This document shows, one piece after another, positions 1 to 8,694 of a stretch of 64,000 nucleotides of DNA. The translations under genes and the position numbers were made by a program. Where the stretch lies: NCBI RefSeq assembly GCF_014192395.1, contig NZ_JACHXW010000010.1:16014-80013 (forward strand), given 5' to 3'. Origin of the DNA: Paenibacillus endophyticus. GTDB lineage: Bacteria; Bacillota; Bacilli; Paenibacillales; Paenibacillaceae. Position 1 is the stretch's first letter. Each line of letters begins with the position of its first letter. The notes beneath the pieces are model-generated. The model made no database searches. It had not been told where the DNA came from and worked only from the letters and a program-made list of their open reading frames with translations.

Positions 1-49
1 ACATCGATTGGTAAGTGAATTATGCCTTTTCGCCCTACGTAGGAAAATG

Positions 50-265
50 CTACGCTGCAACTAGACTGTCCACTACGCGAGACCAAGCTACGCTGCAACT
101 AGACTATCCACTATGCGAGACCAAGCTACGTTGCAACAAGACTATCCACTACGCCAGACCAAGCTACGCTGCAACAAGACTATCCACTACGCCAGACCAA
201 GCTACGCTGCAACAAGACTGTCCACTACGCGAGACCAAGCTACGCTGCAACAAGACTGTTCGCCA
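50..265. repeat. 38-bp direct tandem repeat, about 5.7 copies
   Basis: Units start at 50, 88, 126, 164, 202 and 240. Each opens with CTACGCTGCAAC (one copy CTACGTTGCAAC) and carries GACTRTCCACTAYGCSAGACCAAG, with a few point differences between units. Because 38 is not a multiple of three, the array keeps an 86-codon frame open, but that frame has no ribosome binding site and is not called a gene. There are no unique spacers, so this is not CRISPR. A related motif recurs inside the MMPL gene at 1440-1550. Confidence 0.9.
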
Positions 266-304
266 TACTAAATAATGGATTTCTTGGGAATTAAGCTAAT
301 GATA

Positions 305-2539
305 TTAGCGCCTTAACCATCCCGGTATCCACCAGTTCCATCGGCCGAGCATCACCATCAAAGAAGGCACAAGCAGCAACCGAACGATGGTCGCATCAAT
401 AAAAATCGCCGTAGCGATGCCGATACCGAGCTGCTTCACCCCCGCAACCTCGCCGAGCGCAAAGGGGAGCGTCACCGCAATCATTATAGCAGCCGCTGAA
501 GCAATGACCCCGCTGACGGAAGAAAGACCGATTCTCACAGCTTGCTCGTTATTGCCCGTCCGCTCGTATTCCTCCCTAATCCGCGAGACAAGAAATACGC
601 CGTAATCCATGCTGATGCCAAATACGAGGCCAAAAATAAAAACCGGAATCATGATCGCGATGCTGCTTGGCTCTATGCCAAAGACTCCTCTGCTAAACAT
701 AATAGACAGCATGCCAAATGCTGCTCCCATGCTTAGAAGATTGAGCAGAATCGTTTTGACCGCAACCAGAACAGATCGAAACGCGATGAGCAGCACGATG
801 AAATTCGATACAAGAATGAAGCCCAGCACGTATCCTAAGCTTCCCAGTACCCGATCGAACACCTCCTGCTGGTATTTAGCCTCACCGCCAACCTTGAAAG
901 CCAGCGTCGATATCCAATCTCTTCTTTCCCATTTCTTCACCCACCGTACGGCTTCTTCCATAGAAGAATCCTCAGCTAAAGCAACATGCAACAGCATCCG
1001 ATCTCCGTTCAAAAAAGGTTCCAACAAAGCCCCATACTTACGGCTTTGCAGCGGATTCCCAACCTTCTCAAACAATTGCTCAGGAGAGAGCCCCGTCCGC
1101 GAGAAGATCGATTCTACCTTGATCACGGCATGATCCTTCTGCAATTGATTCACAATTCCGGACGCAGCATTCCAATCCGAAAGCTGAAGAAACAGGCGTT
1201 TGCCTTCCACCAGCACGAAGATGTTAGATGCAGGTGATCCTTCGAAAGCTGTTTTATATGTCTCCGCCGCTGCACGTGAATCTGACGTTCGCGGCAAGGA
1301 GCCCTCGTCCGGAATAGCCACTCGCATCGTTCCTAGAGGATATAAGCCAATCAACAATATGCTGCCCGCAAATAAACAAGTTATTGCCGGTCTTCGCATG
1401 ACGAAACGGGAGAGCATATCCGCAAAACCCGCATAGCCGTTTGCTTTGCTACGTGACTGTCCTCCTGCCAGAATCGAGTTTGCTTTGCTACGTGACTGTT
1501 CTCCTGCCAGAATCGTGTTTGCTTTGCTACGTGACTGTCCCCTTGCCAGAAGCAAAGGCGGGCTTAGTGCGAGCAAAGCGGGTAGCAGCGTAAAGGCCGC
1601 CAGCAAGGATATAGCTACGACGGTCATCGCACCGACCGCAATAGAGGAAAACATCGGGAGCGGAATCCATATGAAGCTCAGCAGGCCTAGAAATACGCAA
1701 GCCGCTGACACCAAGACTGCCCTTCCCGCCGTTCTCATCGTTTTCGCAAGCGCCTCCGCAGGAATGATGCCTTCCAGTAGCTCCTTGCGGAAACGGCTGA
1801 TCAGCATGAGTGCGAAATCAATGCTTAATGCAAGCCCCACCATCGGAATGACATTTAGGACAAAGTTGGACAAATAAAGCTTCGTCCCTATGCCATACAT
1901 GATTCCCATCGCAACGATCACTGCTGAAACCCCGATAACGATCGGAAGCAGCGCAGTTGCTGTTTTTCTGAACAAGAACCATAACACAGCGAATGCAAGC
2001 GGAATGCCTACGGCCTCAGCTCTGGCCAAATCACGGTGGCTGGCTTCGTTCACGTCCGCCTGCACAACGGCTTTGCCCGTCGCCTTCACCGAAATGCCTT
2101 CGTAGCTTGGGAGCCGGTCATCCAGCTGCCGCAGCACATCCGGCATCCTGTTGGCCGGCTTCGAAAAGTCCAGAATCGCATAGGCGTAGTTCCCTTTGGC
2201 CATCTCGCGATGCTCAAGCGGAGAAACCATCGCTTGCAACCCGTCGACCCTCGCTAGCCGGTGCAGCGTTTGCTCTATAAACCAATTAAACCGAGCCGCT
2301 GCGATCTTATCCTCCTTCTCAAACACAAGGATGACTGGCGCAGCGGCCTGGTTAAAATCCTTGGCGAGCGCCTGCTCAACCTGCGCATAGGCGCCGCTCT
2401 CCGGGTACAAGCCATGATCCTGTACCACTTCATCGAGCTTAACTGCAAATGAGCCCGCGATTATAAGGAGCACGGACCAGAACAGGAGCATTGTTTTGGG
2501 GAAATGGAAAGAAAAAAGCGCAAAACGAACGATTCCCAT
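305..2539 (-). CDS. MMPL/RND-family membrane exporter
   Basis: A 744-residue membrane protein with the two-fold RND/MMPL architecture: an N-terminal helix, an extracytoplasmic domain, a helix bundle, then the same layout again. The family's conserved helix motif is present twice, as SIDFALMLISRFRKEL in the first half and SMDYGVFLVSRIREEY in the second; the acidic residue in this position couples proton flow to transport in MmpL-type proteins. It is the last gene of the operon with the type III PKS, methyltransferase and FAD oxidoreductase (30 bp after the oxidoreductase), so exporting or placing their lipid-like product is the likely role. This is inference from context. An odd feature is three copies of a 13-residue repeat (QSRSKAN core) in the cytoplasmic loop between the halves, encoded by a 39-bp DNA repeat. 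The reading frame is intact. Confidence 0.9.
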   Translation of the reverse strand: MGIVRFALFSFHFPKTMLLFWSVLLIIAGSFAVKLDEVVQDHGLYPESGAYAQVEQALAKDFNQAAAPVILVFEKEDKIAAARFNWFIEQTLHRLARVDGLQAMVSPLEHREMAKGNYAYAILDFSKPANRMPDVLRQLDDRLPSYEGISVKATGKAVVQADVNEASHRDLARAEAVGIPLAFAVLWFLFRKTATALLPIVIGVSAVIVAMGIMYGIGTKLYLSNFVLNVIPMVGLALSIDFALMLISRFRKELLEGIIPAEALAKTMRTAGRAVLVSAACVFLGLLSFIWIPLPMFSSIAVGAMTVVAISLLAAFTLLPALLALSPPLLLARGQSRSKANTILAGEQSRSKANSILAGGQSRSKANGYAGFADMLSRFVMRRPAITCLFAGSILLIGLYPLGTMRVAIPDEGSLPRTSDSRAAAETYKTAFEGSPASNIFVLVEGKRLFLQLSDWNAASGIVNQLQKDHAVIKVESIFSRTGLSPEQLFEKVGNPLQSRKYGALLEPFLNGDRMLLHVALAEDSSMEEAVRWVKKWERRDWISTLAFKVGGEAKYQQEVFDRVLGSLGYVLGFILVSNFIVLLIAFRSVLVAVKTILLNLLSMGAAFGMLSIMFSRGVFGIEPSSIAIMIPVFIFGLVFGISMDYGVFLVSRIREEYERTGNNEQAVRIGLSSVSGVIASAAAIMIAVTLPFALGEVAGVKQLGIGIATAIFIDATIVRLLLVPSLMVMLGRWNWWIPGWLRR
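1440..1550. repeat. 39-bp in-frame tandem repeat inside the MMPL gene
   Basis: Copies start at 1440, 1479 and 1518; the third is shortened. The core read on the plus strand is TTTGCTACGTGACTGT followed by a TCC.CCTGCCAGAA stretch. On the coding strand each copy gives 13 residues with the core GQSRSKAN, so the insertion keeps frame. The shared GCTACG...GACTGTCC and GCCAGA blocks resemble the 38-bp array at 50-265, about 1.2 kb away. Confidence 0.9.
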
Positions 2540-2569
2540 TAGTCTGCTCCCTTCTGCATCACGCTTGTC

Positions 2570-3709
2570 CTATAACGGCTTCAATCGAGTAGCCTGCACG
2601 ATAAGCCTCGTTAACGCGGGAGCCATTCTTGCGGCATAGGGGAGCCAGCTTTCCGCACTCGGCATGCTAACCATACCTTGCAGAAACCGTCCCCATTGCA
2701 GCGGTCCCTTGAAGGATTTGCGAATCGAACGCGAATAGGCTTGCTCCCACTCTGCCGCAGAAAGCTCGCCGCGCAAGCAGCGGTCCGCTAGCGGAGCGCA
2801 AATAGCGGCCGATCGCAATGCCATCGACATACCATCCCCGCAAAGCGGCGGGATCATCGCGGCAGAATCGCCAAGCAGCGGCAGCCCCTCCCATGTTGCC
2901 AGCTTTCGGCTCAATTGAACGGGAGCTACGGCTGCCTGCGTTCCGGGCACTGCTTCAGCGAGCGCGAGCTTGCGGTTCAGTCTCGGATTGCGCCTGGCTG
3001 CGGCTTTTATCATTGAAAGCACCGATTGGCCTGCAGGCGAGAATGCATCCCGCCGCAGCAGCGCCGAGACGTTTACGATGCCGCCTTCGACTGGGCATAT
3101 TCCCATGTATCCGCCCCTGAAAAAATACAGCTCAATAACAGGCTCCAGCGCAAGCGCACGGAAATGGGATTTCACGCCGATGTATGAGGGCTTCGAGGAG
3201 TCTTGCTGGCGATAGCCGGGCAGACCCGCATGGCCGTTCGCCCCCCATGCCGCAATGACAGCCCTTGCTTCCACCGTGCCGCTTTGCCCGTTCCGCTTAA
3301 TGTCCACACTATAGCCGTGCTTGGCTGTGCGAATGGCAGTAACGGTCGTTGCCGTCCAAAGGCTGGCTCCCGCCTGCTCAGCCGCTTGATGAAGGGTCGA
3401 ATCGAGCGAGAAGCGGCTTATCCCTAAAGCGGGCCCGGGAAGAGGGATCTCCAGCTCGGCACCATTTTCGAATATAAGCCGTATGAGACTGATCCTGACC
3501 GGCTCTAATGCTAAAATGGTATTACCTAGCCCTACCGCATCCAGCGTGCTTTGCGATTCTGGAGACAGAAACTCCCCGCACACCTTATGTCTCGGGAATG
3601 GCTTACGATCAAGCAGCAGCGTGTCCCATCCCTGTCCGGCAAGCGACTTGGCTAAGCTGCTGCCCGCAAGGCCCGCACCCAGCACGGCTGCGTCATACAT
3701 TCTCGTCAT
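2570..3709 (-). CDS. FAD-dependent oxidoreductase, geranylgeranyl-reductase-like
   Basis: About 379 residues with an N-terminal Rossmann FAD fold (GAGLAGSS, followed by the acidic LLLDRK end of strand two), the KVCGEFLSPES segment typical of geranylgeranyl-reductase and tryptophan-halogenase-like flavoproteins, and the second FAD motif LLGDSAAMIPPLCGDGMSMAL. It probably reduces or oxidises the polyketide made by the adjacent type III PKS; the substrate is unknown. ATG at 3709 was chosen because a GATGGAG sequence lies 9 nt upstream; GTG at 3727 and ATG at 3700 are alternatives. The start overlaps the 3' end of the methyltransferase gene, so the two genes are translationally coupled. Confidence 0.88.
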   Translation of the reverse strand: MTRMYDAAVLGAGLAGSSLAKSLAGQGWDTLLLDRKPFPRHKVCGEFLSPESQSTLDAVGLGNTILALEPVRISLIRLIFENGAELEIPLPGPALGISRFSLDSTLHQAAEQAGASLWTATTVTAIRTAKHGYSVDIKRNGQSGTVEARAVIAAWGANGHAGLPGYRQQDSSKPSYIGVKSHFRALALEPVIELYFFRGGYMGICPVEGGIVNVSALLRRDAFSPAGQSVLSMIKAAARRNPRLNRKLALAEAVPGTQAAVAPVQLSRKLATWEGLPLLGDSAAMIPPLCGDGMSMALRSAAICAPLADRCLRGELSAAEWEQAYSRSIRKSFKGPLQWGRFLQGMVSMPSAESWLPYAARMAPALTRLIVQATRLKPL

Positions 3710-4445
3710 TTCGCTCAGCTCCATCACCTCTGCTTGCCTGATGCTTGTCTATAACAGCCGCAAAACGAAACAACGGCCTCCAGCTGTAATATTTGCCCGG
3801 AATGCCAAGCTCTTGCCCAAGCTTCTTCCAATCTTCAGAGCGGAAGCCCTTCGCCACCGATAAAGGCCCATCATGGACAATATAACGATTGGAGGACAGG
3901 AGCCGCGCCGTCAGCCATACGGCAGCCCAAGCCAGCCAATGTCGATGGATATCATTAATGACGACGCCGATTCTCGAGGCGCGCAGCATGCAACGAGCTG
4001 CGCGGGGAAGCTCGTCCTCGCCGAAATGATGAAGAAATTGCGTCGCGGTTACGATGTCCGCCCTACCCTCCGGCAAGCCAAACAAATCGCTTTGTACAAC
4101 CTTGATTCGAGGCTCGCCTTCATAATAACGACGAGCCTCCGAGCATGCCTCCTCGGTTAAATCAACAAGCTCGACGGCAAGAGCAATGCCTTGCTTATCC
4201 GCCCATTTCAACAGCTGCCTGTTCACGTCCCCCGAGCCGGCGCCAACATCCAGTATGGACAAGCTTCGCGGCTTGCCGGCATGCGCCCATAACTGCTTTA
4301 CGCCATAAAGAGTAGGCGCGGCTGCTGAAAAAATTCGATTCAGCCTGCGTAAATGGCGCAGCGCCTCGCTTAGCTCCGGCCCTCCTTGCGAGAAATCATC
4401 CATCAATTCCTCAGCAGTCGAACGGCTGCGCAGCTCTCTAGACAT
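3693..4445 (-). CDS. SAM-dependent methyltransferase of the type III PKS operon
   Basis: A class I methyltransferase of about 250 residues. The SAM-binding glycine motif is LDVGAGSGDVNR, followed by VELVDLT (acidic end of strand two) and the IVTATQFLHHF post-I region. Start ATG 4445 is preferred over an upstream in-frame ATG because it forms an ATGTCTAG overlap with the PKS stop codon, a typical coupling arrangement. In Bacillus the equivalent pair BpsA/BpsB couples a type III PKS to a methyltransferase acting on alkylpyrones; the same role is inferred here from order and family. Confidence 0.88.
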   Translation of the reverse strand: MSRELRSRSTAEELMDDFSQGGPELSEALRHLRRLNRIFSAAAPTLYGVKQLWAHAGKPRSLSILDVGAGSGDVNRQLLKWADKQGIALAVELVDLTEEACSEARRYYEGEPRIKVVQSDLFGLPEGRADIVTATQFLHHFGEDELPRAARCMLRASRIGVVINDIHRHWLAWAAVWLTARLLSSNRYIVHDGPLSVAKGFRSEDWKKLGQELGIPGKYYSWRPLFRFAAVIDKHQASRGDGAERNDENV

Positions 4446-5592
4446 ATGCCCCATCCGTCTTCCGCTGCTCATCCCCCGCCAGAGAGGCAGGCACATAGGC
4501 GATCTTGATCATTTCGGCAGTGAGACCCGGACCGAAAGCCAAAGCGATGCCATTGACCGCGTCCGATCCGTTTTCATGAAGATGCTGCCTCATCGCGTTC
4601 AGCACGAACAGAATCGTCGCGGACGACACGTTGCCGTAGTCGCGCAACACACCGAGACTATGCGAGATTTGTGCATCCGTTAGCTCGAACTTGGTTTGCA
4701 AAATATCGATAATGCCTTTGCCTCCCGGATGAATCGCCCACAGCTGAGGCTCCTCTTCTCCGCAAAGCCGCTCTACCTCGGGCGGGATATGTTCCCCAAT
4801 CAGCTTCGGAATACTCGGAGACAAGTACAGGTCAAAGCCATGATTGCCAACCTCCCATACCATTTCATCCGCGCAATCCGGCAGGAGGACCGACCTCTCC
4901 TGACCAAGCGTAAAAATAGGCTTAACATGCGGCTTTGCTGCTCCAATCAGACAAGACGATGCCCCGTCGCCAAAAAAAGAAGCGGCAAACAGCGACTCTT
5001 TATCGCCCGAGGGTTGAATATGCAGCGTACACAGCTCGACGCAAACGATCAATACTTGAGCGGCACGATCATTTAGAACAATCTGACGCGACAAGCCAAT
5101 CGCTTTGAGCCCGGCGGCACACCCCAGAAAATTAAGCGGAATCCGGGTTATGGCAGGCGACAATCCTAATTGTTGAATAAGAGCGGCATCGAGTCCAGGC
5201 AGAAATTGCCCCGTGCAGCTGACCGTTATCAGATGCGTGACATCAGCCGATTCAACCTCCCCGTCCGCCAAGGCTTGCCTGGCTGCTTGAAGGGCGAGCG
5301 GGACCGATTCCCGTTTGTAGATGCCCATTCGCTCAGCAGTCGAGGGCGCTTTATCAGCGGACGAGCTTGGCAGGTAGCGGCACTCGGCGGCCTCCGCAAG
5401 CAAATTCGGCTCGCACGTGTAGCGGCTCTGGACGCCGCATTGCTTGAAAATCCGCCTGCCCCAGCGAGCGGAGTCCGGCTTATCGATTAACGCATCGGTC
5501 AGCCTCCGAGCTGTATCGGCCTGATCGACCAAATAAGGAGGCACGGCCGTTCCTATTCCAATAATCGCAATATTCGATTGTGGCTGCTTCAT
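4438..5592 (-). CDS. Type III polyketide synthase (chalcone/stilbene synthase family)
   Basis: A 384-residue thiolase-fold enzyme that condenses an acyl-CoA starter with malonyl-CoA units to give alkylpyrone or alkylresorcinol products. The catalytic triad is visible: Cys158 in NFLGCAAGL, His288 in AIHPGGKG and Asn321 in DYGNVSSAT. FFGDGASS and the C-terminal GFGPG-like ALAFGPGLTAEM loop also fit the family. Length matches bacterial type III PKSs. It is the first gene of the operon PKS-methyltransferase-FAD oxidoreductase-MMPL, all within 5.3 kb and overlapping or nearly so. The nearest functional model is Bacillus BpsA; the chain length of the product cannot be read from the sequence. Confidence 0.94.
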   Translation of the reverse strand: MKQPQSNIAIIGIGTAVPPYLVDQADTARRLTDALIDKPDSARWGRRIFKQCGVQSRYTCEPNLLAEAAECRYLPSSSADKAPSTAERMGIYKRESVPLALQAARQALADGEVESADVTHLITVSCTGQFLPGLDAALIQQLGLSPAITRIPLNFLGCAAGLKAIGLSRQIVLNDRAAQVLIVCVELCTLHIQPSGDKESLFAASFFGDGASSCLIGAAKPHVKPIFTLGQERSVLLPDCADEMVWEVGNHGFDLYLSPSIPKLIGEHIPPEVERLCGEEEPQLWAIHPGGKGIIDILQTKFELTDAQISHSLGVLRDYGNVSSATILFVLNAMRQHLHENGSDAVNGIALAFGPGLTAEMIKIAYVPASLAGDEQRKTDGAYV

Positions 5593-5797
5593 ATCTTCCT
5601 ATTTCATCCTCTCCGGCATAAATGATGGACAAGTCACACGCTTTAAACCAGTCTATTCGCCGGTTCTTCCATATATGTATCTGAATATGACAACCATTTC
5701 CAAACATTTGTAATAAACATGAAATCTAATTTTCATCTCGTTTTAATGAAGACCGCCTATAATAAAAACAACCCCCTTTTGTAATATATATAGTGAA

Positions 5798-5831
5798 GAC
5801 CCACAGCACCGTATGCTGTGGGTCTCTTTTT
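5798..5831. terminator. Strong hairpin with T-run on the plus side
   Basis: An 11-bp perfect stem GACCCACAGCA / TGCTGTGGGTC with a 5-nt loop, followed on the plus strand by TCTTTTTG. It lies 22 nt beyond the stop of the leftward WYL regulator gene, where a minus-strand terminator is expected, but the minus-strand tail is only UUCACUAUAUA, so the T-run points the other way. Confidence 0.7.
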
Positions 5832-5845
5832 GTCCTGCTGGACGA

Positions 5846-6769
5846 TTAGTTTATTCGATAGTTACGGGCCATATTCGTAATATGGCGGACCAGCTCTTCC
5901 ACTAATTCCGAAGGCTCAAGCACCGTCACATGGCTGCTATAGCTCAAAATATTGCGAACCGCACGCTCCGTCGAGGAATAGTGAGCGACAACAGACATCG
6001 TCCCATCTGGATGATCCGTTACCTCATCATAGCCGAATTCATCCCTCACCCTCGTCCGCACTGCCGGCTGGAAGCGCAGCACGGCTCTCACCTTTTGGAA
6101 GTTCGCCTGCCCCATAAACTGCTGTTCAACATCCTGCAGCGTATAGCTGCGTCTCACAAAGGCTTCGGACAAGGTGCGTAGGTGAAGGATGCGGGAGAGT
6201 CTGAATACGCGGATGTCCGCTCTCGTCAGGCAATAGCCGTATAAATACCATACATAACCTTTGAGGAAAAGCCCCATCGGTTCAATCATCCGCTCCGTTT
6301 CCTGTCCTTTGCTGTCCAGATAGCTGAACTGAACCAGCTTAAGCGCTTTGATGGCTGCATGAAGAGGCTCGATCTTCTCTTTGTCGTTCGGAACCGGTTG
6401 AAAATCCATATCGATTGGTGCGGGAGCGCTTGAACTTCCCGATTTCGGCATTAGCGCACCTACCCGCTCCAGCAAGCCGTTTATATCGGAGCTGCCTGTC
6501 GCCGACTTCGCTCCGCGCAGCGCGGAGCAGATAGCCGTAAAATCATCCAAGGACAACATCTGCTTTTCGATACGATAACCGGGCATCATTTCATATCCCC
6601 CGTCCGAACCGGCGAAGGACATGATCGGAATGCCCGCCTGATTAATGGCTTCCATGTCCCGGTATATGGTACGCAAGGAAACCTCGAAGCGCTCAGCCAG
6701 CTCGGTCGCACTTACGCGGGTTTGATTCAGCAATGCCATCGTGATGGCGAGCAATCGGTCCAGCTTCAT
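5846..6769 (-). CDS. HTH-WYL transcriptional regulator (YafY/DeoR-like)
   Basis: A 307-residue regulator. Residues 1-60 form a winged helix (ATELAERFEVSLRTIYRDMEAINQAGIPI), and the middle of the protein holds a WYL ligand-binding domain with its name-giving motif in YVWYLYGYC, followed by the usual WCX-type C-terminus. GGGAGG sits about 11 nt before ATG 6769. It is 118 bp downstream of an epoxide-hydrolase-like gene on the same strand, and the promoter of that gene carries a perfect inverted repeat, so local control of the hydrolase is likely. Ligand unknown. Confidence 0.9.
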   Translation of the reverse strand: MKLDRLLAITMALLNQTRVSATELAERFEVSLRTIYRDMEAINQAGIPIMSFAGSDGGYEMMPGYRIEKQMLSLDDFTAICSALRGAKSATGSSDINGLLERVGALMPKSGSSSAPAPIDMDFQPVPNDKEKIEPLHAAIKALKLVQFSYLDSKGQETERMIEPMGLFLKGYVWYLYGYCLTRADIRVFRLSRILHLRTLSEAFVRRSYTLQDVEQQFMGQANFQKVRAVLRFQPAVRTRVRDEFGYDEVTDHPDGTMSVVAHYSSTERAVRNILSYSSHVTVLEPSELVEELVRHITNMARNYRIN

Positions 6770-6887
6770 TCGAGGCTATCCTCCCGGATTAACTTATTTT
6801 ACCTGATTGTTTTATTTCCAATTGATTCTGTTTCGGTTTCAAATCTATATTTCTACGCTAACCTGCCTATACCCTGCAACGATTCAT

Positions 6888-8060
6888 TCAACGATAGCGT
6901 CGGAAGAAATCCTGAAGCTCGGGAACGAGCAAATCAGGTGCGTCCAGAGCCGCAAAATGAGTACCCCGCTTAAACTCCGACCATTGTACGATATTTGTAT
7001 TGTCACGATTCGCGAAACGCTTCATTGATTTGAAATCATGGCCGAATACGGATACCCCCGTTGGCGTCGTGTTCACAGCTTGCGGGGACGGCTCCTGCTG
7101 ATGAGCGTTCTCGTAATAAAGCCGTGCAGAGGATTCTGCCGTGTTCGTCAGCCAGTAGATCATCACATTGGTCAGCAAAGCGTCGCGGTCGATGAAATCA
7201 ATGTGATCACCGAAACCATTGAACAGCTCCGCAATCCAAGCTAACTGGCCGATTGGCGAATCCGCCAGCCCGTAAGCAAGCGTCTGCGGACGGGTCTGCT
7301 GTATCGCGTTATACCCGGCGCGCTCATGGAAATTAGCCAGAAACTGCAGGCGGCTCATATCGTCCTCGGATAGATCCGCCATTTCGGATGGGTCACCCGA
7401 AGGGAAGGAGAACAGCTGAAGCACTTGAATGGCGAGCAGCCCCTCCGGCTTTTGGATGCCCAGCTCGCGGGATACAAGCGCGCCGCAATCACTGCCGTGC
7501 GAGCCATATTTCTCGTAGCCCAGACGACTCATGAGCTCCGTCCATGCTTTTGCAATGCGGGCGATGTTCCAGCCTTCATCCAGCTCTGGGCCCGAGAACC
7601 CGAAGCCCGGCACGGATGGAATAACAAGATGAAAGGCATTTGCCGGATCGCCGCCAAACGCGCGGGGATTGCTAAGGGGGCCGATCAGATCCCAGAACTC
7701 TACAATCGAGCTCGGCCAGCTGTGCGTGAGCAGAAGCGGCAGCGCATCAGGCTCAGGTGAGCGTACATGCATGAAATGGATGTTGGCTCCGTCAATCGCA
7801 GTCGTGAATTGTGGAAACGTATTTAACCGGGCCTCATGCTTGCGCCAATCATATTCATTCATCCAGTACTCAGCCAGCCCCTTCACATAGTCCGACGAAA
7901 CCCCATATTTCCAGCCTGCCTCCCGCCTTGCATTCGGCCAGCGCGAATTCGCTAAGCGATTGCGCAGATCATCAAGATCCGCTTGCGGAATCGTAATTTC
8001 AAAAGGGTAAATCTCCGTATCTATAGCGTTAGCAATCAGGTTGTTTTTAGAAGTTGTCAT
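6888..8060 (-). CDS. Epoxide-hydrolase-family alpha/beta hydrolase
   Basis: A 390-residue protein with the N-terminal EHN segment (EITIPQADLDDLRNRLANSRWP) that marks juvenile-hormone/microsomal-type epoxide hydrolases, followed by an alpha/beta hydrolase core. HSWPSS is the oxyanion-hole strand, Asp191 in GSHGSDCGA is the expected nucleophile, and the His in KRGTHFAALDAPD near the C-terminus is the expected base. The family opens epoxides, though many bacterial members have unknown substrates. An AGGAGG sequence precedes ATG 8060. Control by the adjacent WYL regulator is inferred from the inverted repeat at 8130-8151. Confidence 0.88.
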   Translation of the reverse strand: MTTSKNNLIANAIDTEIYPFEITIPQADLDDLRNRLANSRWPNARREAGWKYGVSSDYVKGLAEYWMNEYDWRKHEARLNTFPQFTTAIDGANIHFMHVRSPEPDALPLLLTHSWPSSIVEFWDLIGPLSNPRAFGGDPANAFHLVIPSVPGFGFSGPELDEGWNIARIAKAWTELMSRLGYEKYGSHGSDCGALVSRELGIQKPEGLLAIQVLQLFSFPSGDPSEMADLSEDDMSRLQFLANFHERAGYNAIQQTRPQTLAYGLADSPIGQLAWIAELFNGFGDHIDFIDRDALLTNVMIYWLTNTAESSARLYYENAHQQEPSPQAVNTTPTGVSVFGHDFKSMKRFANRDNTNIVQWSEFKRGTHFAALDAPDLLVPELQDFFRRYR

Positions 8061-8129
8061 GGGAATAGCCTCCTCGGATTTGGGTTTGCTTCGTTGCTTT
8101 CCTTTACATTTCTAATCATAAGCCATCTA

Positions 8130-8151
8130 CCCTGACAGCATTATGTCAGGG
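8130..8151. promoter_or_regulatory. Perfect 8-bp inverted repeat upstream of the hydrolase gene
   Basis: CCCTGACA, six bases, TGTCAGGG. It is centred about 80 bp upstream of the hydrolase ATG. On the minus strand a TATGAT -10-like box follows 17 nt after TAATGC, which lies inside the repeat, so the repeat covers the -35 region. It is a candidate operator for the WYL regulator; that link is inference. Confidence 0.6.
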
Positions 8152-8234
8152 TTAAACGACGCGTTGAATATTTTTGTTCAACGTGCTCAGGACATAGAAA
8201 AGACAATCTGCCGCTGCAGACTGCCTTAACTTAC

Positions 8235-8585
8235 CGTTTTCTTTTAGTCTTTTGTCTTTTGTCTTTTGACATTTAGTCTTTTGTCTTTTGTCTCTGTCTT
8301 TTGTCTTTTGTCTCTTGTCTCTAGTCTTTAGTCTTTGTCCTTTGTCCTTTGTCTCTGTCTTTTGTCTTTTGTCTTTTGTCTTTTGTCTTTTGTCTTTTGT
8401 CTTTTGTCTTTTGTCTTTTGTCTTTTGTCTTTTGTCTCTAGTCTTTAGTCTTTGTCCTATGTCTCTGTCTTTTGTCTTTTGTCTTTTGTCTTTTGTCTTT
8501 TGTCTTTTGTCTTTTGTCTTTTGTCTTTTCTCTTTTGTCTCTTGCCTTTTGTCTTTGTCTTTCGTCTTTCGTCTTTCGCCTTTCG
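8235..8585. repeat. 7-bp minisatellite (TTTTGTC)n with higher-order units
   Basis: About 350 bp of near-continuous TTTTGTC heptamers, with variants TTTAGTC, TCTAGTC, TTTGTCC and TTTCGTC. A longer pattern containing GTCTCTAGTCTTTAGTC followed by TTTGTCC occurs twice, near 8320 and 8435, so the array grew by duplication of blocks as well as single units. Open frames run across it on both strands because 7-mers leave few stops. They encode only KDKRQKT-type or VFCLLSF-type repeats and are not called as genes. Confidence 0.93.
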
Positions 8586-8694
8586 TTAAATCAAATAAAC
8601 CACATAGGCCGACGCATAAAAAAAGCATCCGATATGCAGAGAGGGTCCTCAGACTCCTTCCGTAACCGAATGCTCCAGTCATGATGTGCTTGCT

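Noticed and set aside
50..265. Possible CRISPR array
   Set aside because: Units are contiguous with no unique spacers, and no cas genes are nearby.
15..275. 86-residue open frame across the first repeat array
   Set aside because: It consists only of the 38-bp repeat read in three frames, has no ribosome binding site and shows no protein-like pattern outside the repeat.
609..1133. 174-residue frame on the plus strand inside the MMPL gene
   Set aside because: Antisense shadow of a well-supported membrane protein gene; no ribosome binding site or recognisable domain.
8152..8682. Open frames on both strands across the heptamer array (KDKRQ-type and CLLSF-type proteins)
   Set aside because: They arise from a 7-bp repeat with few stop codons. 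There is no initiation site, and the sequence outside the repeat is not conserved-looking.
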